A stretch of DNA of 64,000 bases from CAKZLS01 sp963771545 (GTDB taxonomy: Bacteria > Pseudomonadota > Alphaproteobacteria > Rhodospirillales > Defluviicoccaceae): positions 124,001-188,000 of the forward strand of contig CAVYTX010000002.1 of the NCBI GenBank assembly GCA_963771545.1, given 5' to 3'. The translations under genes and the position numbers were made by a program. The notes under the pieces were generated by a model, which searched no databases, was not told where the DNA came from, and saw only the letters and a program-made list of their open reading frames with translations. Of the stretch, positions 18,792 to 29,753 are shown one piece after another (positions within the stretch are counted from its first letter, which is position 1; each line of letters starts with the position of its first letter).

Positions 18792-19244
18792 TCAGAGGAC
18801 AGATGTCAGGTATCAGGTATCGGATGGAGCTTGACGACGATGGTGGCGTGTTCTTTTGAAGACCTGGAGGTCTTTCAGAGGGCGTACCGGGTGTCGTTGG
18901 AGGTTCATCGGCAAAGCCTGACGTTTCCACGGATCGAGCAACAGGCCCTGGCGGATCAGATTCGCCGGGCGTCGAAGGCGATCCCGGCGAACATTGCCGA
19001 GGGGTTCGGCAAACAAGACCGTTCCGGTGCGGAGTTCCGGCGATTCTTGCGGATCGCCACGGGCTCGGCCGACGAGATGCGGGTTTGGGTTCGCTATTGC
19101 TTCGATCTTGGATACATCGACGAAGCGACGTGGCGACAGTGGCGCGACGAGTATCACGCCATCGCCAAGATGCTTCAGGGATTGCACGAGAGGTCGGGAC
19201 GGAGCGGTCGCTCTGATCCCTGATGCCTGTCATCTGTCCTCTGA
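18792..19244 (+). other. 23S rRNA intervening sequence (IVS) in helix 45
   Basis: Interrupts the helix 45 sequence GAAGCTGCGG...GGTAGCGGAGCG. The insert is closed by a long stem: the 5' arm begins TCAGAGGACAGATGTCAGG (18792) and the 3' arm ends with CCTGTCATCTGTCCTCTGA (19244), and they pair along ~30 bases. An S23-type protein gene fills the loop. RNase III cleavage at such stems is known for other IVS. Confidence 0.9.
18840..19223 (+). CDS. IVS-encoded four-helix-bundle protein (S23 family)
   Basis: 127-residue protein of the family found inside 23S IVS and as accessory proteins of retroelements. Characteristic blocks are FEDLEVFQRAYRVSLEVHRQSLTFP, LADQIRRASKAIPANIAEGFGK, EFRRFLRIATGSADEMRVWVRY and DEYHAIAKMLQGLHE. 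It folds as a four-helix bundle and forms pentamers in characterised relatives; a role in IVS spread is not established. The gene lies wholly in the rRNA insert and in the rRNA direction. ATG 18840 is chosen over a TTG at 18831; a GGAG lies about 12 bases before it. Confidence 0.88.
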   Translation: MVACSFEDLEVFQRAYRVSLEVHRQSLTFPRIEQQALADQIRRASKAIPANIAEGFGKQDRSGAEFRRFLRIATGSADEMRVWVRYCFDLGYIDEATWRQWRDEYHAIAKMLQGLHERSGRSGRSDP

Positions 19245-19708
19245 ACGGTAGCGGAGCGTTCCGTAAGCCCGTGAAGGTGGTCCGCGAGGGTTGCTGGAGG
19301 TATCGGAAGTGAGAATGCTGACATGAGTAGCGACAAAGAGGGTGAGAAACCCTCTCGCCGAAAGTCCAAGGGTTCCTGCGCAAGGCTAATCCGCGCAGGG
19401 TGAGCCGGCCCCTAAGGTGAGGGCGAAAGCCGTAGCCGATGGGAACCTGGTTAATATTCCAGGGCCTGCCGGGCGTGACGAACGCCGTAAGTTGTCCATG
19501 CTTATCGGATTGTGTGGGCAGTCATGGCGTTCCGGGAAACAGCGCCGGCATTAAGACCGTACCCGAAACCGACACAGGTGGACTGGTAGAGCATACCAAG
19601 GCGCTTGAGAGAACGGTGTTGAAGGAACTCGGCAAATTGCCCCCGTAACTTCGGAAGAAGGGGGCCCCGTTCCCGGGCAACCAGGGGCGGGGGGCACAGA
19701 CCAGGGGG

Positions 19709-19744
<36 letters not shown>

Positions 19745-19771
19745 GCCGCAAGGCGACGTATAGGGTCTGAC

Positions 19772-19802
<31 letters not shown>

Positions 19803-19815
19803 GGTTCACGCCTTA

Positions 19816-19910
<95 letters not shown>

Positions 19911-20339
19911 CGACTTCCCCGCTGTCTCCAACACCGGCTCAGCGAAATTGAATTCTCCGTGAAGATGCGGAGTACCCGCGGTTAGACGGAAAGACCCCGT
20001 GCACCTTTACTACAGCTTTGCAGTGGTACTAGGGAATGGATGTGTAGGATAGGTGGGAGGCTTTGAAGCCCGGGCGCCAGCCTTGGTGGAGCCACCCTTG
20101 AAATACCACCCTTCTGTTCTCTGGTATCTAACCGAGACCCGTGAATCCGGGTCCGGGACCCTGCATGGTGGGTAGTTTGACTGGGGCGGTCGCCTCCCAA
20201 ACAGTAACGGAGGCGCGCGACGGTGGGCTCAAGCTGGTTGGAAATCAGCTGTGGAGTGCAATGGCACAAGCCCGCCTGACTGCGAGACCGACAGGTCGAG
20301 CAGAGACGAAAGTCGGCCATAGTGATCCGGTGGTCCCGC

Positions 20340-20394
<55 letters not shown>

Positions 20395-20407
20395 TCTCCC
20401 AAGAGTC

Positions 20408-20465
<58 letters not shown>

Positions 20466-20466
20466 C

Positions 20467-20520
<54 letters not shown>

Positions 20521-20578
20521 GAACGTCGTGAGACAGTTCGGTCCCTATCTGCCGTGGGTGTTGGAGATTTGAGAGGAG

Positions 20579-20610
<32 letters not shown>

Positions 20611-20899
20611 AACCTCTGGTGGACCTGTTGTCGCGCCAGCGGCACAGCAGGGTAGCTATGTTCGGACGGGATAACCGCTGAAGGCATCTAAGCGGGAAAC
20701 CCCCCTCAAAACCAGATCTCCCCGAGAGTCGTGGTAGACCACCACGTCGATAGGCCGGATGTGGAAGCGCGGCAACGCGTGTAGCTAACCGGTCCTAATC
20801 ACTCGATAGGCTTGAGAACCCGCCATGCGCATGGATAAACCCAAACCATGCATACCCATACGATCACCCTAAGGATCGACCCACGCGAAAAACACGTTA

Positions 20900-20981
20900 C
20901 AGAGGACAGAGATCAGGTATCAGGCATCAGCAAAGACAACCCTCTGATCCCTGATACCCGATCCCTGATCCCTGTCCTCTG
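20900..20981 (+). repeat. Long hairpin between 23S and 5S related to the IVS stem
   Basis: The 5' arm CAGAGGACAGAGATCAGG (20900) pairs with the 3' arm ending CCTGATCCCTGTCCTCTG (20981). It shares CAGAGGACAGA and the ATCAGG repeats with the IVS stem. Probably an RNase III processing stem, or an IVS-like unit without a gene. Confidence 0.6.
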
Positions 20982-20988
20982 CTGCGAC

Positions 20989-21106
20989 GACCTGGTGGCT
21001 ATGGCGAGGGTGTCCCACCCGATCCCATCCCGAACTCGACCGTGAAACCCCTCAGCGCCGATGGTACTGCGTCTCAAGGCGTGGGAGAGTAGGTCGCCGC
21101 CAGGTC
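20989..21106 (+). rRNA. rrf: 5S ribosomal RNA
   Basis: Terminal stem GACCTGGTGG pairs with CCGCCAGGTC; internal CCCGATCCCATCCCGAAC and GATGGTACTGCG are the conserved 5S loops. 118 bases, following the 23S gene. Confidence 0.95.
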
Positions 21107-21112
21107 TTCGGA

Positions 21113-21249
21113 GCAGAGGACAGATATCAGACGACAGACGACAGAGCCCAACGACGATCCCCCGGATCCCGCCAAAAACCCGTTCACACCGTCAACGCCC
21201 AACGCCAACGACACGACAGAAGCTCTGTCTTCTGTCCTCTGTCTTCTGC
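21113..21249 (+). repeat. Hairpin between 5S and tRNA-fMet related to the IVS stem
   Basis: The 5' arm GCAGAGGACAGATATCAG (21113) and the 3' arm TCTGTCTTCTGTCCTCTG plus TCTTCTGC (to 21249) pair imperfectly around a ~70-base loop. It is the third copy of the CAGAGGACAGA motif in the operon. Confidence 0.55.
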
Positions 21250-21253
21250 AAAC

Positions 21254-22941
<1,688 letters not shown>

Positions 22942-22945
<4 letters not shown>

Positions 22946-24006
22946 TCGGGTTTCTCCCGCCGTGACTCCCGCAGTGCGGCGAGCGCCTCGTGATATCGCC
23001 GCTGCGCCGTCAGCTGCTGGGCCTGATTATAGTAGCTCTCGGTGGTCTCGAGACCAGCGTGCCCGAGAAGACGGGCCGAGGCATGGACATGCTCCGGGGT
23101 GTCGGTTGCCATGGCGGTCGCCAGACAGTCGCGGAAGAGGTGTGGATTGATCGGTCGCCCGAGCAAACGCTTGGTCAGATCGCAGACGTTGTTGTAGACC
23201 GCCTGGGTGGAGATCGGTCCGCCACGGGTGGAGATCCAGAGTCGGGTTGAAATTTTGGCGCGCGTTAGGCGCGGACGATGGGCTTCGAGATAGCGCTCAA
23301 AATAGGGCGTCAACTTCGGCGGCAGCGAAACCTCGAAGCGCCGGTGTTGCTTTGTCTCCTCGGCCCCGAACGACAGGCGCCAGGAACCATCGATGAAATC
23401 CATGTGCCGGTCGAGATCGAGGTCGGTCAGATTTTGAAGACGCAGCGGCGCGACCGCCAGGATGGCGACGATCAGGCCATCTCGATACCAACTGCCGCGG
23501 ATCGTCTCATTGTCGCAGGGCATATCATCCAAATCATCGAGAAACCCCAGCGTCCGCTCGAGAATGCGGCTTGGATGCACCACCCTGGCGGGCTTGTTGC
23601 GGGCCGGGATTTGATTGCGGGAGAGCCGCCGCAGCACCGCCGTGATCAACCCGAGTTCACTCGCCGGATCCAGGACCCGAAGAGCCTCGCGCAGATTGCG
23701 GACGCGCGACGTGATGGTGGTCGACGCCCAGCCCATCCGCTCCATGCTCGAAATGAAGTCGCCAAGACGATCTTTGGTGACCCGCGATGACGGGCCAGCG
23801 TCGAGATCAAGCTCGCCCCGGTCCCGGAGGTGGCAGATCCATAGACCGTAGTCTTTCTCGACCTGCCGTTTGGTCTTTGGCCGCCATCCGGAGGCCAAGC
23901 CCGGTTCATCGAAGGGCCCTCCGGGCCGCCGCGCCGATGACCACAGGTCCTGGTCGACCCGAGGCCAGTCGCCAACGTCGAGGGTTATGCGCGGACCGCG
24001 GGCCAT
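22942..24006 (-). CDS. Tyrosine recombinase/integrase
   Basis: 354 residues with the full catalytic set: Arg in APLRLQNLTDLDL, Lys in GAEETKQHRRFEV, HLFRD (His-x-x-Arg), LLGHAGLETTESYYNQA (His and the nucleophile Tyr). The N-terminal half is a SAM-like core-binding domain (LGDFISSMERMGWASTTI). Two bases separate it from the upstream recombinase gene and it overlaps the serine recombinase downstream, so three recombinases form one operon. The partner attachment site was not found. Confidence 0.9.
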
Positions 24007-24454
24007 GGTTATCTCGGATACCGGCTTGTGCCCGGTTGCCTTTTGCGGCCCGTACCGCGCTTGGCCGGTCGCCGGGTGGCCTTATCCGGCGAGTCGCCTT
24101 CGGTCCGCAGGCCGAGAACAATATCGGCGTAGAGCTGGCCGGCGGCCTTGGCCTCTCGCCCGGAGTAATGCTCGTACGCCGTGCTGGTGTGCTTGTGGCC
24201 CAGGAGCTTGCGGACCAGCTCGTAAGCGCCCGGGCAATGATCAAGCAGGAGCTTGGCGGCGATGTGCCTGAACTGGTGGGGCGTAATCCGAATCCCTGCG
24301 TGTCTCCAGGCGCCCATGGTGATCTGTGCGCATTCCGACGAAAGCGGCCACCGATTCCGACGGAAAGCGGCCACCTGTTCCGATCCAAAACGGCCACTTT
24401 GGCCGAGGGTCGAATATAGCGTCGTGATCGTCGCCGTTGGGTGATCCCTTGATG

Positions 24455-25228
24455 TCATTTTCGTTGTGGGTGGTCAACGTCGTTGGCGTTGATATTTTCT
24501 GAAATGGTCTTTCGCATTGAAGGCCCGTCGAGATCGATCCTGTGGGCGTTGTGGACGATGCGGTCGAGGATGGCGTCGGCGAAAGTGGGTTTGCCGATGA
24601 CGTCGTGCCATTTGGTGACAGGCAGTTGGCTGGTGATCAGGATCGAGGCGTTTTGGTATCGGTCCTCGACGATTTCCATGAGGTCGCGTCGCTGATCGGG
24701 GTTGAGCCGTTCGGGTCCCCAATCGTCGAGGATGAGGAGGTTGGCCTTGGTCAGCGCCCGGAACAGGCGGGGGTATCGGCCGTCGGCGCGCCCGATTTCG
24801 AGTTCGGCGAACATCCTGGGGACGCGCTTGTAGAGGACGGAGAAGTCGTCGCGGCAGGCCTTCTGGCCGAGCGCGCAGGCGAGCCATGATTTGCCGACGC
24901 CGCAGGGGCCGGTGAGGATCAGGTTTTGTTTGCGGGCGATCCATTGGCCTCTGGCGAGTTGCTGGAACAGGGCTTTGTGGAGGCGCCGGGGGGCCCGGTA
25001 GTCGATGTCGTCGATGCTGGCGTCGGGGTGGCGCAGACGGGCGTTGCGGAGCCTGTATGTCAGACGGCGGTCGTCGCGTTCGGCCTCTTCGCGGTCGAGC
25101 AGCAGGGCCAGCCACTGGGCATGGTCCAGTTCGCCGGCCTGGGCGTTGTCGCCGAGTTCGGCGAAGGCGCGGGCCATGCCGTGCAGCTTGAGATGCCTGA
25201 GCTGGTCGAGGGTGGGATGTTGCAGCAT
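24455..25228 (-). CDS. istB: IS21 IstB-type ATPase
   Basis: AAA+ ATPase, 257 residues, that selects the target and activates the IstA transposase. Walker A is LTGPCGVGKSWLA, Walker B is LLILDDWG, and the sensor region is NASILITSQLPVTKWHD. The N-terminal helical domain LDQLRHLKLHGMARAFAEL is family-typical. It follows istA after 9 bases, the usual IS21 order, and appears intact. Confidence 0.95.
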   Translation of the reverse strand: MLQHPTLDQLRHLKLHGMARAFAELGDNAQAGELDHAQWLALLLDREEAERDDRRLTYRLRNARLRHPDASIDDIDYRAPRRLHKALFQQLARGQWIARKQNLILTGPCGVGKSWLACALGQKACRDDFSVLYKRVPRMFAELEIGRADGRYPRLFRALTKANLLILDDWGPERLNPDQRRDLMEIVEDRYQNASILITSQLPVTKWHDVIGKPTFADAILDRIVHNAHRIDLDGPSMRKTISENINANDVDHPQRK

Positions 25229-25237
25229 GATGTCTCC

Positions 25238-26773
25238 TCAGTGGAAGTATTGCGGGCCGCGGATGTTGGGATGATCGATCGCCGGTCCGTCCGTGGCCTG
25301 TCGCGGTGTGCGGCGATCGAGATTGTTCTTGAGGATGGAGGCGACCGAGGAATACGACCTTGCGCCGATCTCCAGGGCTCTCTCGCAGGCGGCTTCCAAA
25401 CGTTCCGATCCATGGGTCTTGGCCAGGCGGAGGATACCGATACAGGAGCGGAAGCCCTGTTCGGGATGGGGTTTGGCGCGCAGGATGACGTCGATCAGGG
25501 TCTCGGTATTGGGTCCGTTGGCGGCGGCCTGGCTTCGGATGCGGTCCGGGGTCCAATTGGCGTAGCGGCGATGTGAGGACGGCATATGTTCGGCGACGGT
25601 GGTGTGCCGCCGGTTGCCGGAACCGCGCATGTGGGCGGCGACGCGTTTGCCTTTGTGAAAGACTTCGACGGAGCGTTCGGTGATCCGCGCCCAGAGCTTT
25701 TGTTTGGCCAGGCGATGGGGCACCGAATAGTAATGCTTGGCGACCTCGACATGATAATCGAGGCCGGCGCGGCGCTGCTTCCATTCGGCATACTCGTAGG
25801 CTTGGGCAGGCAGCGGCTTGAGCGCCGGCCGGTCGAGTTGCTCGAACAATTGCCGGCGCGATGCGCCGAGATGACGCGTGACGCGCCCGTTGAGAGCGAC
25901 GAGAAGCTCGGCGATCGCCTGATTGAGTTCGGCGAGACTGAAGAAACGGCGATGGCGCAGGCGGGCCAGAACGCGGCGCTCGACGATCTGAACGCCGACT
26001 TCGACTTTCGCCTTGTCCCGCGGTCTGCGCGGCCGCGCCGGCACGATGGCGGTGTCGTAATGGGCCGCCATGCTGGCATAGGTGCGGTTGATCTCGGGAT
26101 CGTACAGGCAGGCCTTGACGACGCCGGACTTGAGATTGTCCGGCACGACCTGCCGGGGCGCGCCGCCGAAATAGGCGAAGGCGCGGATATGCGAACCGAT
26201 CCAGTCGGGCAAAGCCTGCGTCCAGGTCGCCTCCGCGTAGGTATAGCTGGAAGCGCCCAGGGTGGCGACGAACACCTGGGCCGTGCGGATCTCGCCGGTA
26301 AGGCCGTCGATCACCTCCATCGTGGCGCCGGCGTAATCGACGAACAGCTTCTCGCCGACGACATGGGCTTGACGCATGGTCGGGTTGAGCCGGCCGCGCC
26401 AATCCCGGTAGAGATCGCAAAACCGGCTGTAGCCGTAACCCCCGGGATGAACCGAGCGGTATTCCTCCCACAACAGCGACAGAGTGACGCCGGGCCGCTT
26501 GAGTTCGCGATGCAGGACTGGCCAATCGGGAGGCGGCCGGCGATCGGGAGAAACCGCTGGCGGCGGCGGAAACAGCAGCCGTTCCAGGTCTTCGTCCGAA
26601 AGCCCCTCGGGCAGCGGCCAACCCAGGCCGGCGCGGCGTGCCCGGCGAAGATAATCGCCGACCGCCGTGCGGCCGATGTTCAAGCTGACGGCAATCCGCC
26701 GCTTCGACAATCCGCCGGCGTGCAGCCGTAGAACGTCGTATATTTTGCGCATGGGCAATCTCTCCCGGGGCAT
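25238..26773 (-). CDS. istA: IS21 IstA-type transposase
   Basis: 511-residue DDE transposase. N-terminal HTH (MRKIYDVLRLHAGGLSKRRIAVSLNIGRTAVGDYLRRAR), then catalytic residues in KLFVDYAGATMEV (Asp), RQVVPDNLKSGVVKA (Asp) and DKAKVEVGVQIVERRVLARL (Glu). C-terminal beta-barrel part ends after VASILKNNLDR. ATG 26773 gives the family start MPRERLPMRKI; ATG 26752 is an alternative. No break is seen, so with istB the element could be active. Confidence 0.93.
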   Translation of the reverse strand: MPRERLPMRKIYDVLRLHAGGLSKRRIAVSLNIGRTAVGDYLRRARRAGLGWPLPEGLSDEDLERLLFPPPPAVSPDRRPPPDWPVLHRELKRPGVTLSLLWEEYRSVHPGGYGYSRFCDLYRDWRGRLNPTMRQAHVVGEKLFVDYAGATMEVIDGLTGEIRTAQVFVATLGASSYTYAEATWTQALPDWIGSHIRAFAYFGGAPRQVVPDNLKSGVVKACLYDPEINRTYASMAAHYDTAIVPARPRRPRDKAKVEVGVQIVERRVLARLRHRRFFSLAELNQAIAELLVALNGRVTRHLGASRRQLFEQLDRPALKPLPAQAYEYAEWKQRRAGLDYHVEVAKHYYSVPHRLAKQKLWARITERSVEVFHKGKRVAAHMRGSGNRRHTTVAEHMPSSHRRYANWTPDRIRSQAAANGPNTETLIDVILRAKPHPEQGFRSCIGILRLAKTHGSERLEAACERALEIGARSYSSVASILKNNLDRRTPRQATDGPAIDHPNIRGPQYFH

Positions 26774-28562
26774 CCTCGCTCCTCTCGAAAAGGCGCGAAG
26801 GTAGCCCCTGTCAGGATCACCCAACGAGGTCGACCACATCCCCAATCCGACTGGCCGCTTTGCGTCGAAATCAGTGGCCGGATTAAATCGGAATCAGTGG
26901 CCGCTTTGCGTCGGAATGCGCAGATCTGCCTGGAAAGGCGGCTGTGGTCCTTGTGGTTGCCTTGGCGGCCCGGAAATAGGTAGCGGTTCTGACCGCGCAC
27001 CAGAATGGGACGATGGCGTTCGAGGTAGACCTTGAGCCGGTGGACCGCCTCGGAGGGCAGTTCGAAACTCAGCTTCGCCCGGTTCTTGACGGCATCGGTT
27101 GGGATCGAGATCTGAACGCCCTGGCCACCCCCTGGCTGTAACCAGACCAGGTGAGCGTCCAGGTCGAGTTCTACGAGGTTCTTGGCGCGCATCGGGGCGA
27201 GCAGAAGGATCTCGACCGCAACGGCGGTCTGTGCAAGCAGGGCCGTTCTATGGGGGCCAAGTTGATTGTGCCGTCGCTCGGCCTCATCCCACAGCATCCG
27301 CGGCAGGTTGACGTAACGTGCCACCAAGCCCGGATCATCGAAGCGCTGGAGCAGCGCATCGTTCTTGGCGCTCAGCCCTTGCTGCTCTACCCGGAGTTTG
27401 CGGATCGAAGCTTTGTACCGCTGGGCATCGGCGTCCGTGACCCGGCACCACTTGATGGCAATGCAGCGAATGGTCCAGGCGATACCCTCCAGGGCCTTGG
27501 TTGGCTTCTCGCCGTTGCGGCCCCAGAACCACTTGACCGCGGTCTTGAACACCTCGAAGTCGACGATCTCGGCGAGTGATCGAAAGCGGCTGATATCCTC
27601 GCCGGTCTGCTCGAGTGCTCCCAGATAGCGCGTGATGTTGCCGCGGGTCGTCCTCAGGCTCGCGGGCCTAAAGGGACGAGAGGGTCCCTCCGCGTCCAAG
27701 GGATCCGCCTTCTTGAGCCGATCGAGGTAGGCCTCGATCTCATCGGCCAGTTGGGGGTGGCACCGGCTCAGGTCGGCCCCGTAAGTCTCCCGACACCGCG
27801 GCACGATGACCTCGATGTCGGGCCAGCCGTTAATCTCCTCGCGCATTTTGTTCCAGAGCCGGCAGGCCGTCTGGTGGTCGCGCCGCGGATGGGCTACCAG
27901 AGACTCTTCGGCGAGCGCCGATTTGAAACGATCGAGCAAGGCGTCGGTCAGATCGGCCGGGGCGATGCCCTGGGCGGAGAAGTAGCGCATAAGCCGGGTC
28001 AGGCCCCAGCGCGTGTACCGGTCCGTGAGACGGTCGTAGAGGTCCTGCCACTCGGCGGTAAGCGGACAGAGGTAGGAGCTCGGCGCGGCCGGGAGTCCGG
28101 CCCGCCGGAAGGCCTTCATGACCAGGGAACGGACGTTCTGTAGACGTCGCTCGGAGACCCCCGCCTCGGCCGGATGAAAGCGGGTAAGCCGTTGGCGGAT
28201 GTAGTGCAGGTTGGCCGGCACGGTCGATGGCGGCTGGCCGAACCACTTGGCCAGGCTGCGGAGCGCCGAACAGAGTTCGCGTCGCTCGCGCGGCGAACAA
28301 GCGGGGTGGTCTACGAGAGACTCGATCAGATCCGCCAGGGTCAGGGCCGCAGGATCGGTAAAGGGGTTGGGGCTGTCTAGGGGCATTGGCTCCTCGTCGT
28401 GAAGTGGTTAGATAGACATAAGATGACAGTAGTGATCAGTTCAAGACAAACGTAAGAAAAAGTGAAAATGTATTGCCAATTAGCGTGCTGATGACTTGAT
28501 CTATGTTTTCGCGATACTTTATGATGGTATTTCCACATCTGGACAGCTTGAGGCAGAATGCG

Positions 28563-28748
28563 TCAGTCATGCGGTAGGTACTCGAGGTCCTTCGTGTCGA
28601 TTTGCAACTGGCGCCCGACCCGGTAGGCGCGGAGCTTCTTGGCCTTGATGAGGCGCCGGACCGTCCGGTCGCTGACCTGCATCTTCTCGGCTGCTTCCGG
28701 CACGGTCATCCATGGTTGGGAGCAATCTTGGTGGTCATGTCCTGGCAT
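28563..28748 (-). CDS. Excisionase-like small HTH protein
   Basis: 61 residues, mostly one MerR-like winged helix of the excisionase family: WMTVPEAAEKMQVSDRTVRRLIKAKKLRAYRVGRQLQIDTKDLEYL. Such proteins bind next to attachment sites and steer a recombinase toward excision, or act as repressors. It lies upstream of, and in the same direction as, the recombinase genes, separated by 177 AT-rich bases (28387-28562) that probably hold their promoter. An AAGGA lies before ATG 28748. Confidence 0.8.
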   Translation of the reverse strand: MPGHDHQDCSQPWMTVPEAAEKMQVSDRTVRRLIKAKKLRAYRVGRQLQIDTKDLEYLPHD

Positions 28749-28819
28749 GGCTAGGATCCTTCATCTGTAACTGGTCAAGGGTCTCATCGTGGTGGAGGTG
28801 AGGGGGACGAGGGACAACC

Positions 28820-28861
28820 GGCCCCGTTTTTGTCATCTCAGGGCCCGTTTTTGTCATCTCA
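28820..28861. repeat. Two tandem 21-bp repeats upstream of the excisionase-like gene
   Basis: GGCCCCGTTTTTGTCATCTC and GGGCCCGTTTTTGTCATCTC (each plus a final A) stand head to tail at 28820-28840 and 28841-28861, about 75 bases before the excisionase start. They could be binding sites for it. The stretch 28862-29016 may encode the tail of an uncertain small helical protein (TSEQLEQLVILLARLAARRVF) but has no good start. Confidence 0.5.
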
Positions 28862-29016
28862 ATGGAGTCGATCGGGCTCTCCTTGGAACACGCGGCGCGC
28901 AGCCAATCGGGCCAAGAGGATGACGAGCTGTTCCAGCTGCTCGCTCGTCCGGGGTCCCGCCAGCGGCGTTCTTTTTGAGGCAATTTTTTTATCTTCAATA
29001 GATGAAAATTTTTTGC

Positions 29017-29634
29017 TCAGGGGCGCCCCCTGCGAATTTCTGGCGCATGCGGGGCCAAACGAACAATCTCGGCAGCCAAATCGGATATTTGAACAGGGTT
29101 GCGAAATGCGCGTTGGCGATTGTGTGTGGCGAAAGATACCAACGCATCTCTTGGAGATAAGAGTCCCGGGGTTCCCATAAGGAGCGGCTCGCCCTCGGTG
29201 TAGTACATGAGTTGCAGGTCTAGCCATAGGCCGCTTGCTTGGAAGGGCTTGGTCCCTTTGACCCGAACCTCAACCGGCTTGCCGCGACCGGTTTCGCGCT
29301 CGAGCCATGCATCGAGATAGAGTGGGCGCAGCTCTGGGCGCAGGTCAGCCAGCAGTTTGACCACGTCGGTCTTGAGGATGCCCTGAGCCTTGAGCTCCAG
29401 GGCAAACGCAACCTCCATCAGATGTTCGTAGCCGTACGCGACGTTGTGGCCCGCGCCGCGCCCAAGTTCCGCCGCACCGAACGGGACGCCATTGCGGCGG
29501 AGGTATTTGAGGTAGGCATCGAAAGTCTGATCAGGCCCACTCCCCTGATAAAAGAAGGCGTGCCAAAGCACCCAGACGGCCTGGCCGTGGGTGAGTGAAA
29601 AGTTCAACGCCTTCGGCAGTCGAGGATTTAGCAT
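29017..29634 (-). CDS. Uncharacterised protein of the recombinase island
   Basis: 205 residues, soluble, mixed helical; I do not recognise the family. The N-terminus SLTHGQAVWVLWHAFFYQGSGPDQTFDAYLKYLRRNGVPFGAAELGRG looks like a helical or winged-helix DNA-binding segment, and the middle (VVKLLADLRPELRPLYLDAWLERE) is helical. Codon choice and composition are those of a real gene, and it is colinear with the excisionase and recombinases, so a regulatory role for the island is plausible but unproven. No strong ribosome site precedes ATG 29634. Confidence 0.6.
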   Translation of the reverse strand: MLNPRLPKALNFSLTHGQAVWVLWHAFFYQGSGPDQTFDAYLKYLRRNGVPFGAAELGRGAGHNVAYGYEHLMEVAFALELKAQGILKTDVVKLLADLRPELRPLYLDAWLERETGRGKPVEVRVKGTKPFQASGLWLDLQLMYYTEGEPLLMGTPGLLSPRDALVSFATHNRQRAFRNPVQISDLAAEIVRLAPHAPEIRRGRP

Positions 29635-29753
29635 ATTTTGGAGATATCCAAATATCTTCTAATTGTCAAATGTAATTAACGGCGGGCCAGGCTTTGTAAG
29701 GGGAAACCGTAAGGGATAGCGATTGAACTTCCTCCGGAAAAGTGGACACCGGT

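Larger units (their letters stand above)
24327..26922 (-). mobile_element. IS21-family insertion sequence, 2596 bp, with GATCTG target duplication
   Basis: The ends TGCGCATTCCGACGAAAGCG (24327) and, reverse complemented, TGCGCATTCCGACGCAAAGC (26922) are near-identical inverted repeats. GATCTG flanks it at 24321-24326 and 26923-26928. Both ends carry repeated GGCCAC(C/T)GATTCCGA-like units, the multiple transposase sites usual in IS21. It encodes istA and istB. Confidence 0.92.
24009..28386 (-). pseudogene. Tyrosine recombinase split by the IS21-type element
   Basis: The 5' part (28386 down to 26923, 488 codons) and the 3' part (24320 down to 24009, 104 codons) rejoin in frame when the element and one copy of the GATCTG duplication are removed, giving a 591-residue protein reading SRQ-ITMGAW across the joint. 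The 5' part has a SAM-like N-domain and the catalytic Arg in LLLAPMRAKNLVELDL and Lys in DAVKNRAKLSF; the 3' part supplies HQFRHIAAKLLL and LGHKHTSTAYEHYSG with the Tyr. The insertion separates the Arg-Lys half from the His-Tyr half, so the enzyme is inactive. ATG 28386 follows GAGGAG. Confidence 0.9.

Noticed and set aside
24474..26621. 715-codon minus-strand open frame across the IS21-type genes
   Set aside because: Arg/Pro-rich translation without family features; istA and istB in other frames carry all catalytic motifs.
28735..28998. 87-codon minus-strand frame upstream of the excisionase-like gene
   Set aside because: It is largely a translation of the tandem 21-bp repeat (EMTKTGPEMTKTGP) and overlaps the excisionase start.
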